Assembly (NCBI GenBank): GCA_949752735.1
Contig: OX457038.1
Span: forward strand, 16,577,081-16,641,080
Length of the DNA stretch: 64,000 nt
Origin: Lumbricus terrestris
Lineage: Eukaryota; Annelida; Clitellata; Crassiclitellata; Lumbricidae
Direction of reading: 5' to 3'
A program made the translations under genes and the position numbers. Of this stretch, positions 1 through 11,927 are shown one piece after another; position 1 is the stretch's first letter, and every line of letters begins with the position of its first letter. A model generated the notes under the pieces. That model searched no databases, had not been told where the DNA came from, and saw only the letters and a program-made list of their open reading frames with translations.

Positions 1-178
1 TGGCAGGGCAAAAGTTCTGGCAGGGCAGAATTCTGGAAGGGCAAAAGTTATGGAAGAGAAAAATTCTGGCAGGGCAAAAATTTCGACAGGGCAAAATTCT
101 GACAGGGCAGCATTTTGGTAGGGAAAAAGCTTTGGCTGGGCAAAATTCTGGTAGGGCCAAAGTTATGGAATGAATTTT
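1..178. repeat. Degenerate short-unit minisatellite
   Basis: About nine imperfect copies of a 16-20 bp unit close to TTCTGGCAGGGCAAAA run from the window edge. No open frame or terminal repeat is associated with it. The array may continue to the left of the window. Confidence 0.75.
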
Positions 179-467
179 AAAATAGGCTACGTCTCTTGTG
201 TTTATGAGGCAAGTTCCAGACAAATTCAAGGAAACAATTCTGTAGCTGTTTACCCACAGTGTGTATACAACTGTACAATATAACAGCATATAGGGCCTAT
301 GCCCAACTGTCGATTTATTGCTTTTCAAATGAAGCGCAAGCATTTGCGTCAACAATAGACCTATATGCCTGACTCAGTAACTTTATTTGCTGAACTTGTT
401 GCTTTCGAAATGCTACTCGAAAGAAGATTTGCAGTGCTTGACTAAAATTAAGTCAGAGAGATTAGTA

Positions 468-1178
468 CAGTGTGTGCCATAAAGAAGATCCCTTGGTTTC
501 TTACCAATACCTTGGCCAAAATTAGGAATTTTAAAATGAAATTTTACAGACTTAAAGCTAATTCATATTTACACATGATGTCCAGGTTTCGTTAAAATAT
601 TTATAACAGAACAAAAGTTGTATCACTTTTAGCGAGACCACCTACTTTTTTAGACGATTGAAAAACATGACACAGTTAAAAAGTAACAAACACGATTTTA
701 TTAAGTAACATCTCAAATCATTGGTGCAAAATAAACATGTTATTGACAGAAAGGCTTTATTATTATTTAGAAAAGAAACAGGTATGCCTACCAGCATAGC
801 TGCACGTCGCTGTGGCATCATTTAGTAAGATGACTGCCAAGTTGGTAAATTATAAAATAATTTTTCAGTTTAATAATTTTTTTATTAAAATAATCAATTC
901 GAAAATTCTATTAAATTAAAACGCCCAATGTGTCAATGGCTGACAAAAATTTGTATTAATACATTTCATGAGCAAGGTGTTGGAGATAAAGCTATAGTCG
1001 CACTTACTGTGATAAGCAGTGACGGTCTCACTAAAAATGATGTAACTTTGGTTCTGTTTGAAATATTGTGGTGAAATCTGGCCACTGTGCATAAATATGA
1101 ATTGTCTTTAGGCTTGTAAAATTTTATTAAAAAAAACTTCTGGCCAAGATATTTGAAAAAACCTAATGGCCCACCCTG
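468..1178. mobile_element. Mariner-like MITE with long inverted termini
   Basis: The left end reads CAGTGTGTGCCATAAAGAAG and the right end, reversed, CAGGGTGGGCCATTAGG. Both lie next to TA (466-467 and 1179-1180). Homology between the arms continues for roughly 190 bp through the shared words CTTGGCC, AATTCATATTTA and AGTGAGACC. A TA duplication with CAGGGTG-type termini is typical of Tc1/mariner. No transposase frame remains inside the 711 bp, so this is a non-autonomous or decayed copy. The same sequence family recurs at 3089-3606 and 37155-37640. Confidence 0.7.
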
Positions 1179-1357
1179 TATAAGATTTATAAGATTTGCT
1201 TTCTAAATGTCAAAAAGTGTTCGGTTTATGGCTTTGCCCATCTGATCCTCTAATCAGCCAACCCTAATAGTATAAGAAGATTAATATTATGGCAAGCACA
1301 GTAGCGCAAAATTATGGACTATGCAAGCCTGTACTACCGAGCACTAGACTCGCCCTC

Positions 1358-1519
1358 CAGTAGCCCAGCCCCCCCTAAAAACTGAAAACTATATGCAGGA
1401 TATTTCGGCCGAATGACTAAAAAGAAGAAAAAAGGTAGTCAGAAATTTTGGCGGCAGGAAATGGAAAATTTTCCGCGGGGAGTTCAGCCCCCAAAACTGA
1501 AAACCTGGCACCGCCGCTG
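1358..1519. mobile_element. hAT-like MITE (CAGT-ended), 162 bp
   Basis: The element starts CAGTAGCCCAGCCCC and ends GGCACCGCCGCTG. It is flanked on both sides by the identical octamer TCGCCCTC (1350-1357 and 1520-1527). An 8-bp duplication with CAGT-like termini points to the hAT superfamily. It shares terminal words (AGCCCCC, ACTGAAA, CCTGGC) with the right end of the large insertion at 52697. It is too short to code. Confidence 0.8.
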
Positions 1520-1579
1520 TCGCCCTCTGCCCTGGTTACTTGTGGGACTGCCCTGGCTATGCCCTGGCTACAAAAAAAA

Positions 1580-2036
1580 TTGGTATATACGTATATAATA
1601 TATAGGTATAAAAGAATTATATTTAATTATATAGGTATATATGGATATATATATATGTATAGATAATATCTATACATATCTATTAGATATGTATAGGTCT
1701 AATGGTATAAAAATATAAATATATATATATAGATAAATGGGTATGTATATATGCATAGGTACATAGTTACATGGGTATATAGAGATATATATAGTTATAT
1801 AGGTATATATAGGAATATATACAGGTATATAAGAATTATATGAATTATATATACATGTAGGTATATATATATACAAATATATAGGTAGTTATATATATAA
1901 ATATATGGGTACGTATATATATATACACACATATGTATATAGTTACATAGGTATATAGGTTTATGTATATATAGTTTTATAGGTATATATAGGAATATAT
2001 ATAGGTATATACTATATAGGTATATATAGGCATATA
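1580..2036. repeat. TA-rich GGTATATATA minisatellite
   Basis: Long stretch of imperfect 10-18 bp units around GGTATATATA, AGGAATATATA and TAGGTATA. It resumes at 2998-3088, so the transposon at 2037-2997 was inserted into it. The short frames over it are low-complexity artefacts. Confidence 0.8.
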
Positions 2037-2997
2037 CACTGTGTCCGGAAAAAAGGGACCCATTTTGTAAATATGAAAATAAATAGTAAATATTGACCGA
2101 TTTTTACAATTCATACACCCTTTTTATTCTAACATATGTGTCCAACAATTGTGAAAATATAAAAGTTCCAGTCTCAATAATGACGTCATAATGACGTCAT
2201 TTGCATAAAAATTCAAATTTAAGAGATAAGTGCACAAAATTAGCCAACATTTCAATTTTTTTAAGATGTTATTTATCAATAATAAATGTTAGTTTACTTT
2301 TATTTTTATATCTGAATTATATCATACTGCAATTTGTGCTCAAAGTGTCCACCTTCGGCCTCAATGCAAGCTCCACAATGGTCGCGCTAATAGCCAACAG
2401 CAGCATCAATAATTAACCAGCTTATCAAAATTCTTCCATGCAGTCATTAACAATTCGCTCACGAAGTTCTTCAATGTCTCTTTTTCTTGTCATGCACATT
2501 ATCTCCTGCAATAGTCTCCAAATTTTATAATCAACTGGTTTTAAGTTCGGGCCGTTTGGCGGTAAAAGATTATAGGTGGAATGAAATCTAGAGTCTCCTT
2601 AGTCAACAGTTTAACGAGCTCAGTGAGCTGGATTAATTATCATCTTTTTGAATTGTTTATAAATCCGAGTATTCCCGGATATTAGGCATCAATTTTATAT
2701 GGAGCAGACAATTCCTGTAATGAGCTGCATTTATTTTCACTCCTGGTTCAATTAAATGAATTTCCGTTTTACCAAGGGCCAATATACCAGCCGAAACCAT
2801 GCATACTGGCCGGCTAAATGAACTTTGATGCAAATGACGTCATTTTGACGTCATCATTGTGACTGGGACTTTTGTATTTTCACCAATATTAGATAAATAT
2901 GTCAGGATTAAAATGCTGTTTGAATTGTGAAAATTGATGAATGTTTACTATTTATTTTCATGTTTACAAAATGGGTCTCTTTTTTCCGGACACAGTG
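2037..2997 (-). mobile_element. Tc1/mariner-superfamily element with decayed transposase
   Basis: Both ends carry the same inverted terminus, CACTGTGTCCGGAAAAAAG (right arm with one change), and both abut TA (2035-2036 and 2998-2999). The arms stay similar for about 150 bp. The 961-bp length and the minus-strand transposase relics inside show an internally decayed mariner-type element. It sits inside a TA-rich minisatellite, which offers many TA targets. Confidence 0.85.
2425..2800 (-). pseudogene. Mariner-type transposase C-terminal remnant
   Basis: The last 51 codons (2425-2580) are open and contain PPNGPNLKPVDYKIW, which matches the conserved mariner/Tc1 tail 'PPxSPDLxPxDYxxW' around the third catalytic acid. 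They then read RDIEELRERIV to a TGA. Further upstream (about 2660-2790) the strand encodes IEPGVKINAAHYRNCLL, another mariner transposase signature. Between the two parts the frame is broken by stops near a QKDD that stands where these enzymes usually have QxDG or QxDN. The N-terminal half is absent. It is non-functional. Confidence 0.75.
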
Positions 2998-3088
2998 TAT
3001 TCATAGGTATATACAGGTATATATATATATTATATAGGTATATATGTATGAATAAAGGTATATATAGGCCAATAAGTATATAGGTATA

Positions 3089-3606
3089 CAGGGTGCACCA
3101 AAAAAGTAATCCCCTACAGTTTTTGGCCTATATCTTGGCCAAACTTGCGAATTTTAAAATGAAACTTTGCAGTCTTAAAGGCAATTCATTATTACGTGCA
3201 ATGGTCACATTCCAACAAAATATTTCAAACAGAACAAAAGTTATATCACTTTCAGTGAGGCCACTCACCGTTTTTTGACGATTCAAAAACGAAACGCAAT
3301 TTTTTAAAGGCGTTTTGCTAATTTCATGGCCAGAAGTAAGAATTTCAAAATGAATCTTTACAGGTTTAAAGACACTTCATATTTACACATGTTGGCCAGA
3401 TTTCATCAAAATATTTCTAACACAACAAAAGTTATACCACTTTTAGTGAGGCTACCAACCGTTTTTGACGATTAAAAAACGTAACGTAACAAAAAATAAC
3501 AAAAACGTGATTTCATCAAGTCATATCTCAAATAACTGTTTTGAACTGAATTTGATAGTGGTTCACAACTTGTGTTCGATGTTCCCACCAACAGTGCCAA
3601 AACTTC
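3089..3606. mobile_element. Mariner-like terminal fragment, internally duplicated
   Basis: Starts CAGGGTGCACCAAAAAAGTA next to TA at 3087-3088. Two direct copies of a roughly 195-bp segment follow (about 3130-3300 and 3335-3480). Each contains AACAAAAGTTAT, CAGTGAGGC or TAGTGAGGC, and TTTTTGACGATT. The part after 3480 matches the reverse strand of 37360-37500. No right terminus was found before the ATC microsatellite, so this is one end of an element. Confidence 0.6.
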
Positions 3607-3607
3607 T

Positions 3608-3725
<118 letters not shown>

Positions 3726-3954
3726 ACACTTTTAAAAAAAAATTCCCATAAAAATTGTAATTGTAAGAATTCAGGCTGTCATCTTAATATAATGGCTCAG
3801 TTTTCAATGCTGATACTCATGGTTTAAGTAGTAAGACTTCAGAGCATCGCATCCTAATTACTTACAATATTCTGACAGTTTGGAAGGATAAAATTAATAC
3901 AAAATTATTATCTTTTACCAATTATTTAATTTGGATGTTTATAAATAGCATCAA

Positions 3955-4122
3955 TCATTCTATTTCTTATTCAATTTTGACGATTTTATATGCTCTTGGT
4001 TAATTAAATTTTAACCTTGTGGCCTCTTAATGCCCTTATGTCCTCTAACTAAGAAAAAGTAGCCCTCACATCCATCGAACAACAACAAAGTGACCCTAAA
4101 GTCAAAAAGGTTGAGAATCACT
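3955..4122. repeat. Decayed hAT-type right end
   Basis: Aligns by eye with 22265-22402. Shared words are TTTTATATGCT, TTTTAACCTTGTGGCC, CTAAGAAAAAGT and a terminal AAAGGTTGAGAATCACTG, compared with AAAGTTGGGAACCACTG in the other copy. An end of the form GGGAACCACTG is common in animal hAT elements. No left end is visible. Confidence 0.55.
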
Positions 4123-4847
4123 GGTATATATGTAAGTAGGTCTAAGCATGTATATATATATAAATGTATGTATGATGGTAGGCATGCACATGCATGTATG
4201 CATGCGTCCATGTATGTTTGTTAGTCCAGCATGCACACCCACAGTTCAATTTCTGGGTTCCAATGAACAATGATAGAAACCGCCGAGGATACCCACCCCC
4301 GCCCAGCCCACAGCCGCCACGCAAGCTTATCGCACCTGTTCACCTCAATCCTTCCAGCTAGACAAAGACCCGCCTAGGTTGGGTTGCAAGAAGGGAGAGG
4401 GCTGTGGAGGGGCGGGGTGAATACCCGTAACTGGACATCTGGATAGCATGAGTTGCATCGCTAATTATCAATGGGGTGGTGGATGTCGGGGACTTAGGGT
4501 GGGTGGCGCGCCGGAGCGGGGTATGGAAAGGAATTAGGTGGTGCTTGGTGGGATTGGGCTGGAGTGGGGTTGCGATGGAGCCGAGTTGAAAACAAAGTAA
4601 AACAGTATTTTTTCCATAAACTCCGTATGTTGAAAATTTCCCAATTTGGGTTGGGATGCAGCATAGGATGGAGTTTTGGGTGTGGTGGACCAGGATTTGT
4701 GTGGGTAAAAGTGGAGTGAGGTGGGTACGGTTGGGGTATGTAATACGGCGGAGCCGGGTTGAAAATAAAAGTTAAACATTATATTTCTCGTGAATTTCGT
4801 GTGTTTAAAATTTTGCTCATATATGTCTTGGCGTAGCGGGGAAATAT

Positions 4848-5300
4848 CCGTGGCGGTCAGTGTTCATTCGAAAATTTATATAGCCCTCTTTCAAGCAAAA
4901 ACTTTCCGTGGCGGTCAGTGTTCATTCGATAATTTATATAGCCCTCTTTCAAGCAAAAACTACTCAGAGGCGCTCCTATCTCCAGCGCGCCGAAAAAGAT
5001 CAGTTTGAAGTTTTTTAAGGAAGAATCCTGGTAGATTTTCAGAGTGTAGGCGTAGCTCAAAATGAAGGCCATTCCAGACCACTGGACCAACCACAGAAAA
5101 GCTCGATTCTTCAAAGTAGCAGTACGAGCAAAAGGAAATAAGAGGACTCCCTTATCAGCAGAGCGTAGCGGACGACGTCCTTTGATACCAATGTCAGGCA
5201 GCATAGCTCTCGGAGGTAAATTGGGGCGAGGGCCGCGAGGCCCTGACAACATCGCCATACCAATGCAACTACCTGAACTCAATACGCTGGCAAATCGGGA
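4848..5300 (-). pseudogene. LINE (L2/CR1-like) reverse-transcriptase C-terminal fragment
   Basis: On the minus strand it reads LRSADKGVLLFPFARTAT and NRAF, then after a frameshift VVGPVVWNGL, LKKLQTDLFRRAG and a stop. This is the usual C-terminal tail of L2/CR1-type LINE polyproteins. The 3' end is AT-rich with GAATGAA-type sequence. The last 57 bp are tandemly duplicated (about 4850-4906 and 4907-4963). The copy is 5'-truncated and broken. Confidence 0.7.
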
Positions 5301-5317
5301 GCCAGTGAAGAACCTCC

Positions 5318-5690
5318 AACATGTATTTATTTATTGCCAAAGAAACAAAAAGAACATGTGTACAAGTAGTAGATACACAGAAATGGTCTCTGAGCAACAG
5401 GAAGCCCGGGAAAAGCTAAGAGCTTATATCAACCTGGCTCCTAAATTACAGTCAACGATCCATGTCACACAGTTGTAAGCAAAAATGTTCTGTTGAGACC
5501 ATAGGAATGTTAGCACTGGCCAATATTGTACAGCAAAATAGGAACATAATCAGTACAAAATAATTTTTTTTAAATTGAAACACGGGTGCAATACCTAGCC
5601 TAGTAAAAAGGAGATATGAAAACGGAATTAAGAAAACAAGACCCGAAACTAAAAAGAAATGGGAAAAGAAAGGAAATTTATAGCAAAAAT
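5318..5690 (-). mobile_element. 5'-truncated LINE 3' UTR
   Basis: The reverse strand matches the 3' UTR at 28300-28640 nearly throughout: CTAGGCTAGGTA, ATGGTCTCAACAGAAC, GCCAGGTTGATATAAGC, CTTCCTGTTGCTCAGAG and the end TTTGGCAATAAATAAA. It is therefore a 5'-truncated, non-coding copy of the LINE family at 27130-28655, abutting another LINE remnant. Confidence 0.8.
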
Positions 5691-5699
5691 TATAGTTTT

Positions 5700-6050
5700 C
5701 GCAACCCCCACCGTGGCCCCATGGTGGTAGAGTTTCGCCAACCACTACACCAGGTGACTCTGATGGTCCTCTGTCTAGGTACAAAGTTTCAGAGGAATTG
5801 CCAAAAAAGTGAAATTTTGGGGGTTTCGCCCACACCCTGGCCCCCATGGTGGTAGAGAATCGCCAACCTCTCGTTGGGGTGTCTCATGCCGAGACCTACA
5901 CAGTAGTTAAGGTTTGGAGTGAAAAGCTAAAAAAAACTGTGGAAATGCATCCCGGTCAAACAGACAGACAGACAGACACACAGACACACAGACAGACACA
6001 CAGACAGACAGACAAACATAATCTTCTTTTTATTTATATAGATAGACTAT
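5700..6050. repeat. Dispersed repeat with internal duplication and CAGA tract
   Basis: Contains two copies of CCATGGTGGTAGAG followed by TCGCCAACC (about 5719-5745 and 5842-5868), then a CAGA/CACA tract at 5959-6017 and an AT-rich end. Read from the right on minus it starts TCTATATAAATAAA, which resembles a Helitron 5' end. I did not find a matching hairpin/CTRR end, so the class is unsettled. Confidence 0.35.
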
Positions 6051-6418
6051 CGTCTGCTGCGACATTTTTATTTTGCGCATCCTTGTCATTATAAACTGCT
6101 ACGGCTAGATGCTCCTATATTCAGACGCATGCAGTTACATGCCCAGCATAATTATGTAATTTCAGATGCGACTAGACAAGAGGGTCTTTCTGACTTACTT
6201 ATTCGCACATTCTTACTAAAACTGTTGGCAAATTCTTTTACAATCAAATATTTTTCTTATATCTTCTCGTGGAGCATCTCCCAATAATGGTGCCTAATTT
6301 ACACCCTCCCCTCGCCTCTTGAAACCAAGATTTCGTGAGACAACCAACCACCGTCTGGCGACAATCGCCAAATCACGCTACGTCGAACAGTGAAAGGTTT
6401 GGGTATCGATGTCGTTGC

Positions 6419-6419
6419 T

Positions 6420-6457
<38 letters not shown>

Positions 6458-6530
6458 AATCATCATCGTCAACATCATCATCATCTTCATCATCGTCATC
6501 ATCTTCATCTTCAGTATCATCGTCAAAATG
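6419..6530. repeat. (ATC)n microsatellite, imperfect
   Basis: ATC/CAT triplets with scattered GTC and TTC interruptions. Poly-His and poly-Met frames are artefacts. Confidence 0.9.
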
Positions 6531-6673
6531 ATATAAGTATAATCAGTATCGTAATCAGCGTCTTCATCGCCATAATCATCTATTCGTGTAGGCTATATAG
6601 TATATATTCATAGTGAAAGGTTAATATTAGGACTAACAACACTTACAACTAGTCCTAAACAAATAACTATTAA

Positions 6674-7603
6674 CCCTCAGTCTACCAAGCTTTTTTTGTT
6701 ATCATGATCATCATCATTATCGTCCTCATCAGCAGCTCCATCATCATCATCCCCTTTATGGGCTTAATATTCCCCATCACCGTAATATTTATTTTCATCA
6801 TCATCTTCATCTTCAGTATCGTCGTCAAAATACAAAAAAGGTAAGTTTAGTTTTGCAGCTTCTGACTTTTCTGGTTATGAAATGATGACTTATGTCTTAA
6901 CAGCTACATACATGCATACATACATGCATACATATATGCATACATGCATGCATGCATATAAATATACTTACATACATAATTACATATATTTTATTATGCA
7001 TGCATGCATGCCTTCGTACATACATTTATATGTATATATATTTACAAACATACATGCATACATACATACATATATACATACATACATGTGTATACACATA
7101 CATACATATATACATACATACATACATACATACATACATACATACATACCTACCTACCTAGTACCTACATACATACATACATACATACATACATACATAC
7201 ATACATACATACATACATACATACATACATACATACATACATACATACATACATACATACATACATACATACATACATACATACATACATACAAACATAC
7301 ATACATACAAAAATACATATATAATTGTCAACACAAATGTTCAAAGCACACAGAATCTAATATTCTGTTCATGCATAAGTACGTGCACGTTTGTGGAATC
7401 AAAGGGTCCCCAGGTAAAAATTGTATAATTTCGAGGTCGATGCATCTATTTTAAAACCTAAATAAATCATTTTGTGCAGAAATGAATGCTCTATCCATCG
7501 GTGTATTGCAAGTAATGATATCTCAAACCAATCCCAAAATCCAGGGGTGTCAACCACCCCCTTGGTTGTCCATGGTACAAAAAAGCTTGGTATACCCTGA
7601 GGG
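6674..7603. mobile_element. piggyBac-like TTAA-flanked element carrying microsatellites
   Basis: TTAA lies on both sides (6670-6673 and 7604-7607). Inverted termini are CCCTCAGTCTACCAAGC on the left and, reversed, CCCTCAGGGTATACCAAGC on the right. TTAA duplication with CCC-starting termini fits the piggyBac superfamily. The 930-bp interior has no transposase and is mostly ATC (6710-6830) and CATA (6896-7322) repeats, so it is a non-autonomous copy. Confidence 0.75.
6896..7322. repeat. (CATA)n tetranucleotide array
   Basis: More than 100 CATA units with variants such as CATGCATA and CCTA. The overlapping Tyr-Ile-His-Thr frames are artefacts. Confidence 0.95.
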
Positions 7604-7611
7604 TTAATAGT

Positions 7612-7780
7612 TATTTGTTTAGGACTAGTTGTAAGTGTTGTTAGTCTTAATATTTTAACCTTTCACTATGAATATATACACGAATAGACATACATTGCAC
7701 GCCATAAATCATAGTCGGATACTTTTGAAAAATTGTTTCTATTCGTTGTATCATATCAAGACAATGTACATTGTGTCCGG
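7612..7780. repeat. Dispersed repeat, also at 14678-14850
   Basis: Matches 14678-14850 over about 160 bp, including GACTAGTTGTAAGTGTTG, GAATATATACACGAATAG, ATAGTCGGATACT and TCGTTGTATCATAT. It ends in ATTGTGTCCGGATAAAA, which resembles the mariner terminus at 2037. Confidence 0.7.
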
Positions 7781-7799
7781 ATAAAACGTAGCCCCCACA

Positions 7800-8560
<761 letters not shown>

Positions 8561-9155
8561 ACAATGATCGTCATCATTGCGTTCTGACGGTATTTAGGAT
8601 GGTGGTGAGGACTGTGTAAGGCATTGCCAAAGTATTAATGTGGTCATATCAAAGTGAAGGGTCCTAGTATCTTTTAAACAGACTAGAAATAATTAGTTGG
8701 GTAAAAGCAGAGTGAAGACACGAAATTGGAAAGAGGGGTATTTGAGCGAATCACGCTTTTCTGGAAGAAATTGAAGGTGGTGGAAGGAAAGCAGGGAATA
8801 ATCAAATTATTTCGGGAGGCAACCTGTATCGCTGACTGTTGTGTCAATAATTTAAAAGAACCCGTCAAAGACAAAACACTGTGAAAGCATCTCATATAAC
8901 ATATAGAACACACAATTTATTACGTGGTTGAAATACAAATACATGGAAACTAACTAGACCTACTTCAATGTATCTCAGGTAGTATTTCAAATACTTTGTT
9001 TCCAAATGAACAGCTTTAAAAAAGTTAAGATAGAAAGGCAATTAGTCACTAAACCTATAGCAGCATTTGCAGCTTTGATTGTAATCGTTTGCTATTGAAC
9101 TACATTATTTTACAACCCTTAAACTACATTATTTTACAACCCTTATTATGAGCCC
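8561..9155. other. No gene recognised
   Basis: Unique-looking sequence without a credible frame. The only structure noted is a tandem duplication of about 24 bp, AACTACATTATTTTACAACC (about 9098-9147). Confidence 0.5.
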
Positions 9156-9480
9156 ACTATTAATTAATTCATTTATTTATTCATTCATTCATTCAAGAAT
9201 TTATATAGCGCTTCTTCAACGGGACTGCTCAGAAGCGCTCCCGACTTCAGCACGACAAAACGGAAAGTTTTGGGTTTAATAAAAAGTGTTTCAGTAAGAA
9301 CCCCAGGAAGCAGACGTAGCCCTGTGTGAGCCCATTGCAGACAACTGGGCCGATTACATGTGTCGTTGAGGTGACTGGTTTATTTGGGTGCAGGGTCGTA
9401 GCATCTGACCACCGTTGATAATTAATGAGGCTTGTACGGTTTCGTTTGACCCCCGCTGCCTGGATATTGTTTATCCGATT
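9156..9480 (-). pseudogene. LINE (L2/CR1-like) 3' end fragment
   Basis: On minus it encodes HVIGPVVCNGL and then decays. It ends GAAGCGCTATATAAATTC followed by GAATGAATGAATGAATAAAT, a short tandem tail typical of these LINEs. It aligns with the remnant at 4848-5300 in both the coding tail and the 3' end. It is 5'-truncated and inactive. Confidence 0.65.
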
Positions 9481-9730
9481 GACCTGTAGCCCCAGAGGGA
9501 GATCTGGACTGTAACTATGCAACCCCTCATGCTTCAGCAGAGATGTGCGTGTGTGTGTGTGAACGCGCGCGTGCAGGATGTACGTGTGTAATGACGTAGA
9601 GACAGAGGCGCAGTGCTTAATCTTGTACCATACTGTGTGGGAGGGAATCAAGGAAGTTTGGGAGATACAAACGAAAGTCCGGTGGACTTTAACCCAGGCG
9701 CGTAGCGCAGGGCAGGAGAGGGTTTGAGAC

Positions 9731-10016
9731 ATGCATACATACATACATACATACATACATACATACATACATACATACATACATACATACATACATACAT
9801 ACATACATACATACATACATACATGCATACATGCATACATGCATACATGCATACATGCATACATGCATACATGCATACATGCATACATGCATACATACAT
9901 ACATACATGCATACATGCATACATGCATACATGCATACATGCATACATGCATACATTCATACATGCATACATGCATACATGCATACATACATACATTCAT
10001 ACATAGATACACACAT
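9731..10016. repeat. (CATA)n passing into (CATGCATA)n
   Basis: The first ~90 bp are pure CATA. After 9823 the array switches to an 8-bp unit, CATGCATA, with a short return to CATA at 9893-9907. All long frames here are artefacts. Confidence 0.95.
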
Positions 10017-10204
10017 CAATATATATTTATACATCATGATGTACAAACAATTGTCAAACATGTGTGTAATCGTGTATGAATGTATGTAAGTTCGTATGTA
10101 TGTTTGTATACTTGTACGTATACTTGCATGTGTTGCATATTTTTATGTATGCGTGTCTGGATATATTTAAGTGTTCAGTATGCATGTATGCATGCGTGTA
10201 GTTT

Positions 10205-10500
10205 TGCTTTTATTCATGGGCGGAGTTTATCAGGGGCTAGCCTCCAAGAAGACCAATAGTCATTTTTTGACCGTGTAAATGGTATCGTTTTTCGGTCTTA
10301 GCCCTCCAAAAAAGGTCATCAACTTTTTCGACCGGGAAATACATAGTCATTTTTGTGAGATTTTAACTTGACGACTAAAAAAAGAAAGGTCATCAACTTT
10401 TCGAGCCGACAAGAGAAAATATTTTCGGCGCCGCTCGTTCTCGACCAGCTTTTCAGTCCCTCAAAACGGAAACCAAACACCGCCCCTACTTTTATGTGCA
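10205..10500. repeat. MITE-like fragment
   Basis: Begins GGGCGGAGTTTATCAGGGGC, similar to 20270-20290 (GGGCAGAGTTTATCAGGGC). It contains two copies of AAGGTCATCAACTTTT. No complete ends were identified. Confidence 0.35.
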
Positions 10501-10520
10501 TACGTTGGTGATATATGAAT

Positions 10521-10608
10521 GTATGCATGTATGTTTGTATGTATGTTTGACAATGCTTGTGTGTATGTTTGTGTGTATGTGTGGATGTATGTATAATATA
10601 CACACATG
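10521..10608. repeat. Left copy of a direct flanking repeat
   Basis: Nearly the same as 12993-13080, including GTTTGACAATGCTTGTGTG and GTATGTATAATATACA. The pair brackets the unit at 10609-12978. Confidence 0.75.
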
Positions 10609-10689
10609 CAGGGCCGTTTTAAGGAATTTTGGGGCCCTAGGCACAAACACTAATTCTAATTCTATAGGTCTAATTCTAAGCGTATAATT

Positions 10690-11060
10690 TTATAACCATA
10701 TGAGTCTCATCTAGTCCCCCTCTTTTTGAGGGAAATCAAGGTTTCTGGAGGACGGATAACTTGATAAGGAGTATTTGCCGGTCGGTCACTGAGACGCGTG
10801 GCGCCGAGTGGGGAGGGGCAAGGGGAGGGAATGTACCCCTCCCCACCATTTTGAATTTTTACATTGCAATGGCAAATTTTAGGCAGACATTTTATCAAAA
10901 TTCCTCGACTACTGCAGTGCTGACCTGAATAGTCTAAGACTTCAATAAATATTCTTACAACCACAATTATTTCTTTATCAGTTTCCACAATGTAATGGTA
11001 GCATATTGTAATCTCAGCTGCAGTCTTAACAAAATTACTGTATTATTTCAATGCTAATAA
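10690..11060. repeat. Dispersed repeat family (GTGGCGCCGAG...), copy 1
   Basis: Shares an ordered set of words with 19400-19760 and 62540-63230: AATCAAGGTTTCTGG, GTGGCGCCGAG, a GGGGAGGG / CCCCTCC pair, ACATTGCAATGG and TTCAATGCTAATAA. No terminal repeats were assigned. Confidence 0.65.
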
Positions 11061-11927
11061 AAAGAGTGGTTGAAAAATTTCATTAGTATAATATTATTAT
11101 TATTACCATAATAATTTCTTTGCGTATCAAGTTTTGCAGCTCAGTTCTGCCTCCTCTGTACTACCATTGTAGTACGGTATAATGAATAACTGCAGACAAG
11201 TGTATAGTCCAAGCCCGACTTCCTTGAACTAGAATTATTTTATTCTCGTTGCTCAAAAAGGTCCATAGCATTGCTGACCAGGACACAGTTAGGCCTATCA
11301 AAATTGTTACAAATGTTACACAAACCAAGGAAGAACTACCAAAATCGGGAAGCCATGTAGAAGAGTAGTAGACTATAAGGATCAATGCTATTTTTCTAAG
11401 TGTTAGTTGTAAAAAATAGTCTTTGTAAAAATATTAACAGTAAACTATTCTCATTGTAATGTGATAGTGTCATATACTATATTAGTAGATTTTATCATTA
11501 TAATCACATGATATTAAAAAAATATCACGGTAGCCTATATTATTTGAGCTCAGGTATTACAATAATGCAAACAGCAACTATAAATTATTATTGTTTGATC
11601 AATTGTTAGGGAAGTCACTTCTAGGTGGAGCTCCCCCAGGAAGATGCCTAGATCAAACACTGAACGTAACACGATTTCGGCCTCAATCTTTCAGTCTCAG
11701 AATATAGAGTTTTGCATTCATGCCTTCTATGTGCATGTGTGTAATTTTTTCCATAATAGGCTATAGGCTAGTATGCTGCTGACACGTAGAGCTAGCACAG
11801 CAAGCTTTGTGGTACGCAGTGTAAAATAAATGTAAGTTTAACATACGTCAAACTTCGTAAAACATGTTGCTAATTTGTTATGCGATATAGTATGTTTGGG
11901 TCGCCGCGGGGGCAGGGGCGTGTTTAA

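Larger units (their letters stand above)
6577..7690. repeat. Large palindrome split by a TTAA element
   Basis: The left arm (6577-6669) and right arm (7608-7690) are reverse complements of each other over some 80-90 bp. Shared words include CTATTCGTGTA, AGTGAAAGGTTAA, ACAACACTTACAACTAGTCC and AAACAAATAACTA. With the TTAA-flanked insert (6674-7603) removed, the arms meet at the self-complementary centre CTATTAATAG. A third copy of one arm lies at 14678-14790. Confidence 0.8.

Noticed and set aside
5062..5478. Plus-strand 138-codon frame
   Set aside because: Antisense of two LINE 3' fragments whose coding sense is minus.
6882..7454. Tyr-Ile-His-Thr repeat frame of 190 codons
   Set aside because: Translation of a CATA microsatellite.
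9247..10089. Met-Tyr-Val-Cys frame running into a LINE tail, and its antisense frames
   Set aside because: The repeat part is CATA/CATGCATA; only the LINE-derived part near 9247-9480 is meaningful.
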